From Marinomonas sp. TW1 (GTDB taxonomy: Bacteria > Pseudomonadota > Gammaproteobacteria > Pseudomonadales > Marinomonadaceae), in the NCBI RefSeq assembly GCF_001625355.1, contig NZ_JSEE01000005.1, positions 124,001 through 188,000 of the forward strand: a stretch of DNA of 64,000 nucleotides, written 5' to 3'. Below are positions 16,528 through 27,717 of this stretch, one piece after another. Below the pieces are notes generated by a model, which saw nothing but the letters and a program-made list of their open reading frames with translations, searched no databases and was not told the DNA's origin. The position numbers were made by a program, and so were the translations under genes. The stretch's first letter is position 1, and every line of letters begins with the position of its first letter.

Positions 16528-17652
16528 TTATTTTGTCATGCTGGATAAACGATACCAACTCACAGCAATCATACTGATCAAACACGCCAGTAAATAGGGA
16601 AAAGCGTCAACACTAAACAGCTCAATGATTGGGCCCGTTAACGTTGGCGCGACTAAGGCACCTAAACCACAACACACAAACACAAAGGCCGTGCGTTTAC
16701 CATTTAAGGCCATGATGCTATTGGCATATGAAAACACCATGGGGAAGAAGGCGGAGCAGCCAAGGCCTAACCATAACGCCACCAGCACAAACGACGCGTC
16801 TGAAAAGATCATCGCCAACACACCCGAAGCCGCGATACACAAATGCAAATTCACCCCTTGCTGAGGGGTAATAAAACGCAGTAACGGTACAGAGACCAAA
16901 CGGCCAATGGAAATACTGACAAAGAACCAGGTGACCAGAATGGCCGCCGCATTTTGTTCTACGCCAGATAACACCGCATAGGTACTTATCCAGCCAGCAA
17001 TGGTAATTTCAAAACCAACATAGAGGAAAATCACCGTCACAAACGCTAAAAAAGTGGCTTTTTGCTTCGTCTCTGGCACCACTTCTTGCGCTCTGGCTTC
17101 AAACGTTGGACTGGGCTGTCGCCATAACAACAAGGGTAAGAAGACAGCATAGAGAGCAACTAACCAATAACCCGCACCGTAATCTTGTCCTAACCATCCA
17201 GAAAACACCAAAATCAATGGCGCTAACATAGAGCCGGCACTATGGCACAAATGCAATACGGTGACATAGGAGCCCACTTTCTCCTTATGCAACCAAATCA
17301 TCATCATATTGCCACCAGCGTTCGCTGACACTTCCGTCGCTCCCAGCAAAAAGAACAACACCATTAACATGCTTAGACTGGTTGAGAAGGGCACCAAGAC
17401 CAAGGCGACAATCATAATGCCCAACATAAGCATGATGTAATGATGGCCTTGCCAGCGCTCGTACATTCGTCCGGCCAACAATGCGCCGAGAATATTGCCG
17501 ATAGCACGTGCTGTAAACACAACGGAAATCTCAGCAACCGAGGCGTCAATCAGATCGGATAAATAAATTAAGCTCGGGCCCAACAAACCGGCAACCGCAC
17601 CAATCGCTATGAACATAGCGCAATATAAGCTTGTACGGGAAAGTTCTTTCAT
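16528..17652 (-). CDS. MFS transporter
   Basis: A 374-residue, strongly hydrophobic protein with about 12 predicted membrane helices of the major facilitator superfamily. Between helices 2 and 3 there is an MFS loop-like motif (LLAGRMYERWQG). The glycine- and asparagine-rich segments GATEVSANAGGNMMM and LHLCHSAGSM resemble the sugar-transporter-like FucP/MFSD4 branch. It is divergent from an AraC regulator that precedes a siderophore receptor gene, so a role in siderophore handling is possible, but the sequence does not show it. The substrate is unknown. Confidence 0.85.
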   Translation of the reverse strand: MKELSRTSLYCAMFIAIGAVAGLLGPSLIYLSDLIDASVAEISVVFTARAIGNILGALLAGRMYERWQGHHYIMLMLGIMIVALVLVPFSTSLSMLMVLFFLLGATEVSANAGGNMMMIWLHKEKVGSYVTVLHLCHSAGSMLAPLILVFSGWLGQDYGAGYWLVALYAVFLPLLLWRQPSPTFEARAQEVVPETKQKATFLAFVTVIFLYVGFEITIAGWISTYAVLSGVEQNAAAILVTWFFVSISIGRLVSVPLLRFITPQQGVNLHLCIAASGVLAMIFSDASFVLVALWLGLGCSAFFPMVFSYANSIMALNGKRTAFVFVCCGLGALVAPTLTGPIIELFSVDAFPYLLACLISMIAVSWYRLSSMTK

Positions 17653-17729
17653 CGCTGCTCATCCAAAAGTATTCATCTGCTCGTCTTTCAATGACTCACA
17701 TGAGGTTATTATTGTTCACAATCTGCAGA

Positions 17730-17754
17730 ATTTAATCATGCAAGCTGATTAAAT
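17730..17754. promoter_or_regulatory. Inverted repeat in MFS/AraC divergent promoter region
   Basis: Perfect 9-bp arms ATTTAATCA (17730-17738) and TGATTAAAT (17746-17754) with a 7-bp spacer. A candidate operator, possibly for the adjacent AraC-type regulator. Confidence 0.45.
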
Positions 17755-17817
17755 CCTAGGGCTTTTCAAAACTCTTTAAACAACTGAGGATAGATCATTG
17801 GCAGCACCACTTAATTA

Positions 17818-17836
17818 GATGATAATAGTTATTATT
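17818..17836. promoter_or_regulatory. Fur-box-like site upstream of AraC regulator
   Basis: GATGATAATAGTTATTATT matches the 19-bp Fur consensus GATAATGATAATCATTATC at 14 positions by eye. It ends 22 bp before the regulator start codon, where it could block transcription in iron-replete cells. Confidence 0.55.
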
Positions 17837-17858
17837 TGATGTTGCGCTAGATACTCCT

Positions 17859-18740
17859 ATGACAAACCAAGACAAGTTGAATCGCATTGAAAAGGTGCTC
17901 GACTATATCCATGACCATTTAGATGAAACCATCCATGTGGCCGAATTAGCTGAGAAAAGCTGTTGGTCACGCTGGCAGTTTCAACGCGTCTTTGGTGAAG
18001 CCACAGGACTAACGGTGGCACAATACACTCGAGAACTCAGACTCAGTCATGCTGCAGAGCTGCTTCTTTCCAGTCAGCAACGACATTTGGACATTGCGAT
18101 GCAATGTGGATTTGATTCGGAAATCAGCTTTTCCCGAGCTTTTAAGCAAATGTTCCATACCACACCAAGAGACTATCGTCAGCGCGGTATACGCCAAGGT
18201 TTGCGCACTCCATTACAGTACCGACAGGCCAATCACAGAGTCGAAGCGCCGAAGGCCTTTACTCAGATTCGCATCGAAAACCGCGGTTCATTTCAACTTA
18301 AAGCTCAATGCGATTGGATCTATGGACCTTTTTCAAACCAACCAGACTTTCAACATAAAGTCAGGGAATTATGGCGCAAAGTGGACAGTGAAGTCGCTGA
18401 AGGTAATCCAAAAGGACAGCCAATTGGCGTCATTAATACCCAATTTTGTGCCAAACACCCTGAACAAATGCACTATTGGGCCAGCTATGCAGAACAAACC
18501 ATGCTGCCTGACAACTACCCAACACTGACCGTGCCCGCTCAGGAATACGCCGTTATTCCCGTTCACGGTAAGGTTCAAGCCATTGAAGAAGCGGTTCGTT
18601 GGTTTCTGTTTTATTGGCTACCAGATTCTGACTACAACGGCGTGTCTGGTTTTGAACTGGAAATGTATCAATCCCACTATGATCCTGCCGATCCAAGCAG
18701 TTATATGGAATATTGGTTACCGATTACACCGAGAAAGTAA
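17859..18740 (+). CDS. AraC family regulator with GyrI-like effector domain
   Basis: 293 residues. The N-terminal 105 residues carry two AraC helix-turn-helix motifs (VAELAEKSCWSRWQFQRVF and DIAMQCGFDSEISFSRAFKQ). The C-terminal 170 residues look like a GyrI/Rob-type small-molecule-binding domain (RIENRGSFQLKAQCDWIYGP at its start, EYWLPITPRK at its end). This order matches Rob-like regulators. Because a TonB-dependent siderophore receptor and a FhuF-like reductase follow on the same strand, it probably senses a ferric siderophore or related ligand. That is inference. A Fur-box-like site precedes it. Confidence 0.88.
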   Translation: MTNQDKLNRIEKVLDYIHDHLDETIHVAELAEKSCWSRWQFQRVFGEATGLTVAQYTRELRLSHAAELLLSSQQRHLDIAMQCGFDSEISFSRAFKQMFHTTPRDYRQRGIRQGLRTPLQYRQANHRVEAPKAFTQIRIENRGSFQLKAQCDWIYGPFSNQPDFQHKVRELWRKVDSEVAEGNPKGQPIGVINTQFCAKHPEQMHYWASYAEQTMLPDNYPTLTVPAQEYAVIPVHGKVQAIEEAVRWFLFYWLPDSDYNGVSGFELEMYQSHYDPADPSSYMEYWLPITPRK

Positions 18741-18793
18741 GGTAAGAGTCATAACTTGCACCAAATCGTTAAGTTTTCCAAAGGTGATATCAA

Positions 18794-18812
18794 TAGAATG
18801 AGAGTCATTCTC
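18794..18812. promoter_or_regulatory. Fur-box-like site upstream of siderophore receptor
   Basis: TAGAATGAGAGTCATTCTC matches the Fur consensus at 14 of 19 positions and contains the dyad GAATGA-GAG-TCATTC. It lies 28 bp before the receptor start codon at 18840. Confidence 0.65.
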
Positions 18813-18839
18813 ATGACTAACATTATTCTCGGAGCAACA

Positions 18840-21059
18840 ATGAAATCGACTCAGTCATTTCGACCTACTTTGATCGCCTTAGCAATCGCCGTTGCGACAG
18901 GTCAAGCCATCGCGGAAGATACCATCGATACGAATGACCTAAGCACCCTTGAAGTAAAAGGCCAAACCTATCGTAACACGGCCACCAAAACCCAATTGGA
19001 TGCAGAAGAAACACCACAAGCCATCAGTATAATAGATGGTGAGGTACTCGAAGAACGGGGCGTAGAAAGTTTAGCAGAAGCCGTGCGATACAGCTCTGGA
19101 ATCAATACTGAACTGCGCGGCGGTTCTGTAACACGCCTAGATTTGTTTAACATTCGAGGTTTTGATAACGATACTGTCTTATTAGACGGTTTACCGCTGC
19201 TATACAATGAATGGAACTTACAACCGCAAATTGATACAGCTGTGGTTGATCAAATTGAAATATTCAAAGGACCAACTTCAACCTTATACGGTGAAATGCC
19301 ACCAGGCGGTATGGTCAACATCATCAGTAAATCCCCTCAAGAGGACGCTGCCAACAGTGTGGAAATCACTTTTGGCAGCGATAATAAACAACAGATACAG
19401 TTTGATTCTACAGGTGCAATTAGTGACAGTGTAAACTATCGCGTCATTGGTTTGGCTCGTCAAAAGGACGGTCAATCCACAACAGCGGAAGAAGAACGTA
19501 TTCTTATCGCACCATCCTTGGATATTCAACTTAGCGATTCAACCTTCTTGAATCTGAATATGTATTATCAAAATGACCCTGAGATGGGGGTATATTCGTC
19601 TCTTCCAGGACAAGGTACCGTCAATAAAAATAATGGTAGTCGACTGTCTTCAAACGCTTATTTAGGCGACGAAAACTGGGAGACCTACGAACGTGAAGTC
19701 TTATTGTTTGGTTATAAATTAGAACATGAGATTAATGATACTTGGAGCTTTCTTCAAAATGTTCGCTTTACTCAAGCTAAAGCCAAACAAAGAAATACTT
19801 ATGGACTTGGCTTAGAAAGTGAAATCGCCGCCTATTTGGATTCTGAGTATGGCAACACTTATGGATTTGACATTAATGACAGCAGTACTTACTACCGAAA
19901 TGTCTACTCAACAGATGAATCATCAAAAGGCATCAATATTGATAACCAACTTGCAGCCATAATTGATATTGATAACGTAGAGCATAACCTTCTGTTTGGT
20001 GTTGATTACTTAAAACTTGAGTCTGACGTTGTATATAAAGACTCTGGACTTAATGTCAACTACTTAGACCCAACGTATGCAACCAATAATAGCGTTCCAA
20101 ATTTAACCAAGGCATATTTCACGCCTCTCAGCATTGATATTTTCAACCCAGATAACAACAGTCTTTCATCAACTCTGACCACATATACTTTTAGAGATGG
20201 TACATTAGAGAAAGAACAACTTGGTTTTTATGCACAAGATCAAATGCGTTTTGATCAACTCGTTGTCATTGCTGGTGGACGATATGATTACTTTGAAGGA
20301 AAAGATTTAGCTGGAACAGAAATCGATCAATCACAATTCAGTGGTCGAGTAGGTGCGTTATACGAGTTAAACAATGGTTTCTCACCTTTTATTAACTTCG
20401 CGCAAAGTTTCGAGCCTGTTTCTGGTTCTGATAGATTTGGTAACACCTTTAAAACCTCCACTGCAAATCAGGTTGAAGCTGGCATAAAATTCCAAAATGC
20501 AGACACACTCGCTTCGGTGACCGCTTTCAGTATTGTCAAAAGCAATGTACTGACTAGAGACCCAAATGGTGGTACCTACGACAAAGTCCAAGTCGGTGAA
20601 GTTACCTCGAATGGCCTAGAAGTTGAACTTACAAAAGCGCTTACCGAAGAACTGAATGCGACCCTTGCCTATACTTATCAAGATGTTGAAGTGACTAAGA
20701 GTAATGATGGTATTCAGGGAAACACACCTATCTGGACACCAGAGCAACAAGTTAGCGCTTGGTTAGGTTATCAACCTAAACAAGGTTCATTACTCGGTGC
20801 TTCTTTCGGTGCAGGCTTAAGATATGTGGGCCAAATGCAAATGGATGCAGCTAACTCGGATACCGTGCCTTCTTACACGCTGGTTGACCTGTCTATTGGT
20901 TACGATTTGGCACAATTATCAGCGGATTGGCAAGGCGCCAGCGTGCAATTTAGCGTATCGAATGCTTTTGATGAAACCTATTACACCTGTTATGACACCA
21001 GTAACTGCTGGTTCGGAGCAGACCGTTCTTTTGAACTAACAGGACGTTATGAATTTTAA
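18840..21059 (+). CDS. TonB-dependent siderophore receptor
   Basis: 739 residues from the ATG at 18840. The frame is open 28 codons further upstream, but that part covers the Fur box and precedes the signal peptide. The signal peptide is residues 1-25 (cleavage after GQAIA). A TonB-box-like STLEVKG follows near 35-41, then the plug (ETPQAISII, FNIRGFDNDTVLLDG, DQIEIFKGPTSTLYGEMPPGG), then a beta barrel ending in aromatic GRYEF. The plug motifs place it with ferric-siderophore (FpvA/FhuE-type) outer-membrane receptors. It is followed 16 bp later by a FhuF-like reductase gene. The siderophore type cannot be told. Confidence 0.93.
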   Translation: MKSTQSFRPTLIALAIAVATGQAIAEDTIDTNDLSTLEVKGQTYRNTATKTQLDAEETPQAISIIDGEVLEERGVESLAEAVRYSSGINTELRGGSVTRLDLFNIRGFDNDTVLLDGLPLLYNEWNLQPQIDTAVVDQIEIFKGPTSTLYGEMPPGGMVNIISKSPQEDAANSVEITFGSDNKQQIQFDSTGAISDSVNYRVIGLARQKDGQSTTAEEERILIAPSLDIQLSDSTFLNLNMYYQNDPEMGVYSSLPGQGTVNKNNGSRLSSNAYLGDENWETYEREVLLFGYKLEHEINDTWSFLQNVRFTQAKAKQRNTYGLGLESEIAAYLDSEYGNTYGFDINDSSTYYRNVYSTDESSKGINIDNQLAAIIDIDNVEHNLLFGVDYLKLESDVVYKDSGLNVNYLDPTYATNNSVPNLTKAYFTPLSIDIFNPDNNSLSSTLTTYTFRDGTLEKEQLGFYAQDQMRFDQLVVIAGGRYDYFEGKDLAGTEIDQSQFSGRVGALYELNNGFSPFINFAQSFEPVSGSDRFGNTFKTSTANQVEAGIKFQNADTLASVTAFSIVKSNVLTRDPNGGTYDKVQVGEVTSNGLEVELTKALTEELNATLAYTYQDVEVTKSNDGIQGNTPIWTPEQQVSAWLGYQPKQGSLLGASFGAGLRYVGQMQMDAANSDTVPSYTLVDLSIGYDLAQLSADWQGASVQFSVSNAFDETYYTCYDTSNCWFGADRSFELTGRYEF

Positions 21060-21075
21060 TGAGGATAAAAACTAG

Positions 21076-21846
21076 ATGACGCGTTATCTGGATGAGTTGT
21101 TCCATACTGCTCGACATTTGATTCCCGTATTGGATGGTCAACGACCCAGCCAAACGCATCATCTAGAAGCGGCCAAGACACGAACGGATTCCCTCGAGTC
21201 TTGGCCTGACGCTACAAAACTCATTAATTCTCTTCATGAAACAATTCATCAGGCGCATCCGGAAACGGGTGCGCCTTATTGGCGTATTCGCAGCTGGGGA
21301 TTACTTTGCTGGCAACCCATTTATTTGGCCCTAATCTGCGTTTATCACTTACGCGCCGTGCCAAGTAACATCGCCACTATCAAACAAAAACAAGTGGGGG
21401 AGATGGTTTGCGGTTATCAACTGACAGACGATCAATGGCTCGACCAAAGCTCACATAAGGCATTGATTACACATCTAGGCGAGGGCTTACATTCGTTATT
21501 CCAATCCTATCAGTCAGAGCTGATTGCCCAGCAGGGTGGTCGTCCAATCCTTTATCAAGCCTTATTGGCTGATCAACTGATTGAAACCATGCTGTATCTG
21601 CAGAGTTATGTGCAGCAACAAGATCAACAGAGTCATAATCACTTCGATTTAACAGCAGAATTTCTTCTCTGGGCAGACGTTTTAGCCTTACCCACGAAAG
21701 CCATACAGAGATTACAAATCGATCAAACAAGCCAAGGACCCCAATTTGTGCGGCAAACCTGTTGTTTACATTTCCGCAGAGAAGAGGGTAACTTCTGTGC
21801 TTCTTGTCCTAAAACCAATAAGCCAAAGAAAAATAAGGTTTTATAA
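21076..21846 (+). CDS. Siderophore ferric-iron reductase (FhuF-like)
   Basis: A 256-residue protein with the C-terminal FhuF-type 2Fe-2S signature CC-x10-C-x2-C: Cys229, Cys230, Cys241 and Cys244 (QTCCLHFRREEGNFCASCP). FhuF-type proteins reduce iron bound to hydroxamate siderophores in the cytoplasm so that it is released. The upstream two-thirds is poorly conserved but rich in aromatic residues (GAPYWRIRSWGLLCWQPIY), as in the siderophore-reductase subfamily. It is encoded directly after the receptor and probably co-transcribed under the same Fur site. Confidence 0.85.
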   Translation: MTRYLDELFHTARHLIPVLDGQRPSQTHHLEAAKTRTDSLESWPDATKLINSLHETIHQAHPETGAPYWRIRSWGLLCWQPIYLALICVYHLRAVPSNIATIKQKQVGEMVCGYQLTDDQWLDQSSHKALITHLGEGLHSLFQSYQSELIAQQGGRPILYQALLADQLIETMLYLQSYVQQQDQQSHNHFDLTAEFLLWADVLALPTKAIQRLQIDQTSQGPQFVRQTCCLHFRREEGNFCASCPKTNKPKKNKVL

Positions 21847-21857
21847 TCTCTAAAAAT

Positions 21858-21879
21858 AATAAGTGAGTACTCACTTATT
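21858..21879. promoter_or_regulatory. Perfect 22-bp palindrome upstream of qorB-like gene
   Basis: AATAAGTGAGT followed directly by its exact complement (ACTCACTTATT), 11-bp arms and no spacer. It lies between the FhuF-like stop and the qorB-like start. A second, looser dyad (TTACTAA-N7-TTAGTGA) lies near 21956-21976. These may be operators for a redox-sensing repressor. No T-run supports a terminator, although that remains possible. Confidence 0.5.
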
Positions 21880-22026
21880 GGTATAAAAATATCCTATCTA
21901 AATCATTTTATTAAAAATTTATAATAAATCTAATACTTACCTTTTTGTATGTACTTACTAAAAGTTTGTTAGTGATGTATTCTGCTGTTCATCCAGTTTA
22001 AACAACTACTCAATAGGAGATACATT

Positions 22027-22878
22027 ATGATTTTAGTCACAGGCGCAACAGGTCAACTCGGTAACCTTATTGTTAACAATCTGATCAAACGTGGCACACC
22101 TGCCAACCAAATCGTGGTAGCTGTTCGCTCTCCAGAAAAAGCACAAACTCTTGCTGAGCAAGGTGTGGTCGTTCGTAAGGCGGATTATTCAGATCCAGCG
22201 TCATTAAACGCGGCGTTCGAAGGCGTTAAACGCTTGGTACTAGTGTCTTCAAGTGAAATAGGCCAGCGCTTTCCTCAACATAAAAATGTGATTGACGCGG
22301 CAAAGCAAGCTCACGTTGAACTATTGGCTTACACCAGCATAATTCGCGCCCAAGAATCACCATTGGCCTTAGCCGAAGAACATGTACAAACGGAACAAGC
22401 TTTGGTGGCATCCGGTGTCCCATTCGTTATGCTTCGTAATGGCTGGTACTCAGAAAACTATACGGCTTCCGTGGCGATGGCGCTAGAACATGGTGTCGTA
22501 CTCGGCAGTGCCGGACAAGGTAAATACTCAACAGCCGCACGCCAAGATTATGCTGAAGCCGCTGCAATCGTCATCACCTCAGACAATCAAGCTGGCAAAA
22601 CTTACGAATTAGCAGGTGATGAGGCCTTTACACTAGCAGAGTACGCTGCCGCAATTAGTGAAGTAACAGGTAAAAGCGTGGTGTATCAAGATTTGCCGGT
22701 TGAAGAATACACTAAGGTTCTGATTGGCGTAGGCTTGCCTGAGGCTTTTGCTGGCTTATTGGCACATTCCGATGTGGGTGCATCAAAGGGCGGGCTGTTC
22801 AGTGATAGCAAAGACCTAAGTACTTTGATTGGCCGTCCAACCACGTCAATCAAAGACAGCATCAAAGCCGCTCTTTAA
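22027..22878 (+). CDS. NAD(P)-binding SDR/NmrA-type oxidoreductase (QorB-like)
   Basis: A 283-residue atypical short-chain dehydrogenase of the NmrA group. It has the dinucleotide motif ILVTGATGQLGNLIVNNL at residues 2-19, VAVRSPEKA after strand 2, and RNGWYSENY near 139-147. It resembles E. coli QorB (YtfG), an NADPH:quinone oxidoreductase, in length and motifs. In many bacteria such genes sit beside an HxlR-family repressor that senses quinones or electrophiles. None is adjacent here, but operator-like palindromes are. Confidence 0.82.
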   Translation: MILVTGATGQLGNLIVNNLIKRGTPANQIVVAVRSPEKAQTLAEQGVVVRKADYSDPASLNAAFEGVKRLVLVSSSEIGQRFPQHKNVIDAAKQAHVELLAYTSIIRAQESPLALAEEHVQTEQALVASGVPFVMLRNGWYSENYTASVAMALEHGVVLGSAGQGKYSTAARQDYAEAAAIVITSDNQAGKTYELAGDEAFTLAEYAAAISEVTGKSVVYQDLPVEEYTKVLIGVGLPEAFAGLLAHSDVGASKGGLFSDSKDLSTLIGRPTTSIKDSIKAAL

Positions 22879-22885
22879 TAAATCC

Positions 22886-22913
22886 AGCCTATCTATACGG
22901 GTGGGCTTTTTTT
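22886..22913 (+). terminator. Terminator after qorB-like gene
   Basis: 8-bp stem including two G-U pairs (22886-22893 with 22900-22907), 6-nt loop and a T7 run. Confidence 0.65.
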
Positions 22914-22919
22914 AGGCAT

Positions 22920-22950
22920 AAAAAAAGGCTAGACAGTGTGTCTAGCCTTT
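22920..22950 (-). terminator. Terminator after gyrB
   Basis: 12-bp perfect stem AAAGGCTAGACA (22924-22935) with its complement at 22939-22950. The A-run at 22920-22926 gives the U-tract on the minus-strand transcript. Confidence 0.85.
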
Positions 22951-22975
22951 ATTGTTTTATCACTATAAAGACAGC

Positions 22976-25399
<2,424 letters not shown>

Positions 25400-26506
25400 T
25401 TAACTCTCCTGCAAACCTTTGCTCAATAATGACAACTCGCCTTGCTGCATAACAAACTGACGAACGTCTGTGCTGTCGGCCCAAGTAAAATCCGTTGTGT
25501 CAGGCTCAACACTGGTAATAAAAATTTGACTGTTCAAAGACTCCAACAACTGACACAGTTTTTGTCTGTGTTGGCTATCCAGTTCAGCCGGTAAATCGTC
25601 CACTAAAAACACAAGGGGACGACCCATATCAATTAACAACTGCCCTTGGGCAATTTTCAACGCCGAGACCACCAGCTTTTGTTGACCACGAGAAAGCGTA
25701 TCCAATGCATCTCCCGTCGCGGTTTTCACCCGTAAGTCCGCTCGTTGCGGGCCGGTATGGGTGTAACCCAGCTCAATGTCTCGATCACGTCCGGCTTCAA
25801 CCGCCATTTGTAATGTTTTTTGCGCATCCCAACCTTGGAAAAAATTCAGATCCACCTTAAGTTCATCCGTAAGCAGGGATAATACTCGGTGAAAATGTGG
25901 CGTCAGCTTCTCAACGTACTTTTTTCTCGACAGATTGACTTGCTCTCCCAGTCGGATCAATTCTTGATCGAAAGCGGATAACAAACTAGCCGATATTTTA
26001 CCACGTCTGAGCAAGGTATTCCGCTGTTTTAATGCTTTTTGCCAGCCTCGCCAAGCAGAAATAAACTCGTGATCAAAATGAAACGCACCCCAGTCGATAA
26101 ATTGTCGCCTTATACTGGGAGAACCCTCTAATAATCGAAACGCATCTGGGTTAATTAATTGCACTGGCAGGCGCTCAGCCAACTCAATAACTGACTGTGC
26201 TCTTTGCCCTTGAATCCGTACATCAATTTGACCATCACGATGCCGTTGCAGTCCCACACGCGTATTTCGGCCATCCGCTTGCGCAAGCTGAGCGAAGATC
26301 AAGCAGGCTTCATTTTCATGTTGTATGTAGGTTTTGTGTTTGTGGCTGCGAAAAGAGCGGCCAAAAGATAATAAATAGATGGCTTCTAAAACTGAAGTTT
26401 TACCACTGCCATTTTTTCCAACAATGAGATTCACTTGTGGCGAAGGTTCAAAACGCACACTAGAAAGGTTGCGAACATGAGAAATGTCCAAACGCACCAG
26501 CGGCAT
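25400..26506 (-). CDS. recF: DNA replication and repair protein RecF
   Basis: A 368-residue SMC-like ATPase that helps load RecA at gaps bound by SSB. The Walker A motif is NLIVGKNGSGKTSVLEAIY near residue 30. The C-terminal signature LSRGQQKLVVSALKIAQG and Walker B PLVFLVDDLPAELD are present. Length is close to E. coli RecF (357). It sits between dnaN and gyrB in the conserved order. The 81-bp gap before it contains a GC-rich hairpin. Confidence 0.97.
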   Translation of the reverse strand: MPLVRLDISHVRNLSSVRFEPSPQVNLIVGKNGSGKTSVLEAIYLLSFGRSFRSHKHKTYIQHENEACLIFAQLAQADGRNTRVGLQRHRDGQIDVRIQGQRAQSVIELAERLPVQLINPDAFRLLEGSPSIRRQFIDWGAFHFDHEFISAWRGWQKALKQRNTLLRRGKISASLLSAFDQELIRLGEQVNLSRKKYVEKLTPHFHRVLSLLTDELKVDLNFFQGWDAQKTLQMAVEAGRDRDIELGYTHTGPQRADLRVKTATGDALDTLSRGQQKLVVSALKIAQGQLLIDMGRPLVFLVDDLPAELDSQHRQKLCQLLESLNSQIFITSVEPDTTDFTWADSTDVRQFVMQQGELSLLSKGLQES

Positions 26507-26537
26507 AATCGTTAAACCTTGATCAGGAGAGGGACGA

Positions 26538-26559
26538 CCCGCTTACTGACGCAAGCGGG
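26538..26559 (-). promoter_or_regulatory. Intercistronic hairpin between dnaN and recF
   Basis: CCCGCTT (26538-26544) pairs with AAGCGGG (26553-26559), 8-nt loop and no T-run. Probably an mRNA processing or partial-termination element that lowers recF relative to dnaN. Confidence 0.4.
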
Positions 26560-26587
26560 CGCGAACATTTAGATGGTCAATACGCCA

Positions 26588-27685
26588 TTACAAACGCATT
26601 GGCATCACAACATATTGTGCAGCATGACTTTGTGCTTCTTCAATCAAGGCACTGGAATTAGAGTCGTTCAGTGACAAGCGTACTTCTTGAGAGTCCACTA
26701 CGCCCAGTACGTCCAACAAGTAACCTACGTTGAAACCTACTTCCATGTTGTCGCCTTGGTATTGAACCAACACCGACTCTTCCGCTTCTTCTTGTTCCGG
26801 GTTGTTAGCAAACACTTGCAACATACCATTGGACAGAATCAAACGGACACCACGGTATTTTTCATTGGAAAGGATAGAAGCTCGTAAGAACACCTGACGC
26901 AATTCCAAACGGTCAGCAATGACGATTTTTTCATTATTACGTGGAATAACGCGATGATAGTCGGGGAATTTTCCGTCCACGAGTTTTGAAGTGAATACGT
27001 AATCTGCCACTTTGGCACGAATGTGGTTCGAACCTATGGTCAACTCTACGCTTTCATCTGTGTCACTCAACAAACGATTGAGTTCCAATACGCCTTTACG
27101 CGGTACGATTACTTGCGTCAAATCACCACTGACTTGAGCGTCTTCCACGGCGGTTGCCAAACGGTGACCGTCTGTTGCCACCACGCGTAATTGCCCATCC
27201 GCCACTTCTAACAACATGCCGTTCAGGTAGTAACGAACATCTTGGTTTGCCATAGCAAACCCGGTGCGATCAATCAAACGACGAACACTGTTTTGCGCAA
27301 TGGCAACGGTCAGATCACCCTGCATATCTTGAATATTCGGAAATTCATCTGCAGGCAAAGTCGACAAACTAAAGCGTGAACGTCCAGAACGGATCACCGC
27401 TTTTTGCTCATCTAACGTAAATTCAATCACAGCGCTGTCTGGCAGACTTTTACATATGTCCATCAATTTACGAGCAGGCACCGTAATACGACCTTCTTCG
27501 CATTCATCGAGTGGCACATGACCAACCAATTCGACTTCCAAATCGGAGCCCGTTAACGTCAATATTTGGTCTTTAACTTCCACCAAAACATTGGCTAATA
27601 CCGGCATGGTTTGTTTGCGTTCTACAACGCCAGCCACTAGTTGAAGTGGTTTGAGAAGTGTCTCGCGGACGACTGAAAATTTCAT
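26588..27685 (-). CDS. dnaN: DNA polymerase III beta sliding clamp
   Basis: A 365-residue clamp that forms a dimeric ring around DNA and tethers polymerase III. The family N-terminus MKFSVVRETLLKPLQLVAGV and the C-terminus HAAQYVVMPMRL, which contributes to the partner-binding groove, are both typical. Length equals E. coli DnaN (366). It lies 32 bp after dnaA on the same strand. Confidence 0.98.
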   Translation of the reverse strand: MKFSVVRETLLKPLQLVAGVVERKQTMPVLANVLVEVKDQILTLTGSDLEVELVGHVPLDECEEGRITVPARKLMDICKSLPDSAVIEFTLDEQKAVIRSGRSRFSLSTLPADEFPNIQDMQGDLTVAIAQNSVRRLIDRTGFAMANQDVRYYLNGMLLEVADGQLRVVATDGHRLATAVEDAQVSGDLTQVIVPRKGVLELNRLLSDTDESVELTIGSNHIRAKVADYVFTSKLVDGKFPDYHRVIPRNNEKIVIADRLELRQVFLRASILSNEKYRGVRLILSNGMLQVFANNPEQEEAEESVLVQYQGDNMEVGFNVGYLLDVLGVVDSQEVRLSLNDSNSSALIEEAQSHAAQYVVMPMRL

Positions 27686-27717
27686 TATTTTCCTCGTAAA
27701 CTCAAAGTCTTAGACCA

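Noticed and set aside
17504-17516. GCACGTGC palindrome in the MFS gene as parS
   Set aside because: Only the central hexamer matches; outer positions differ.
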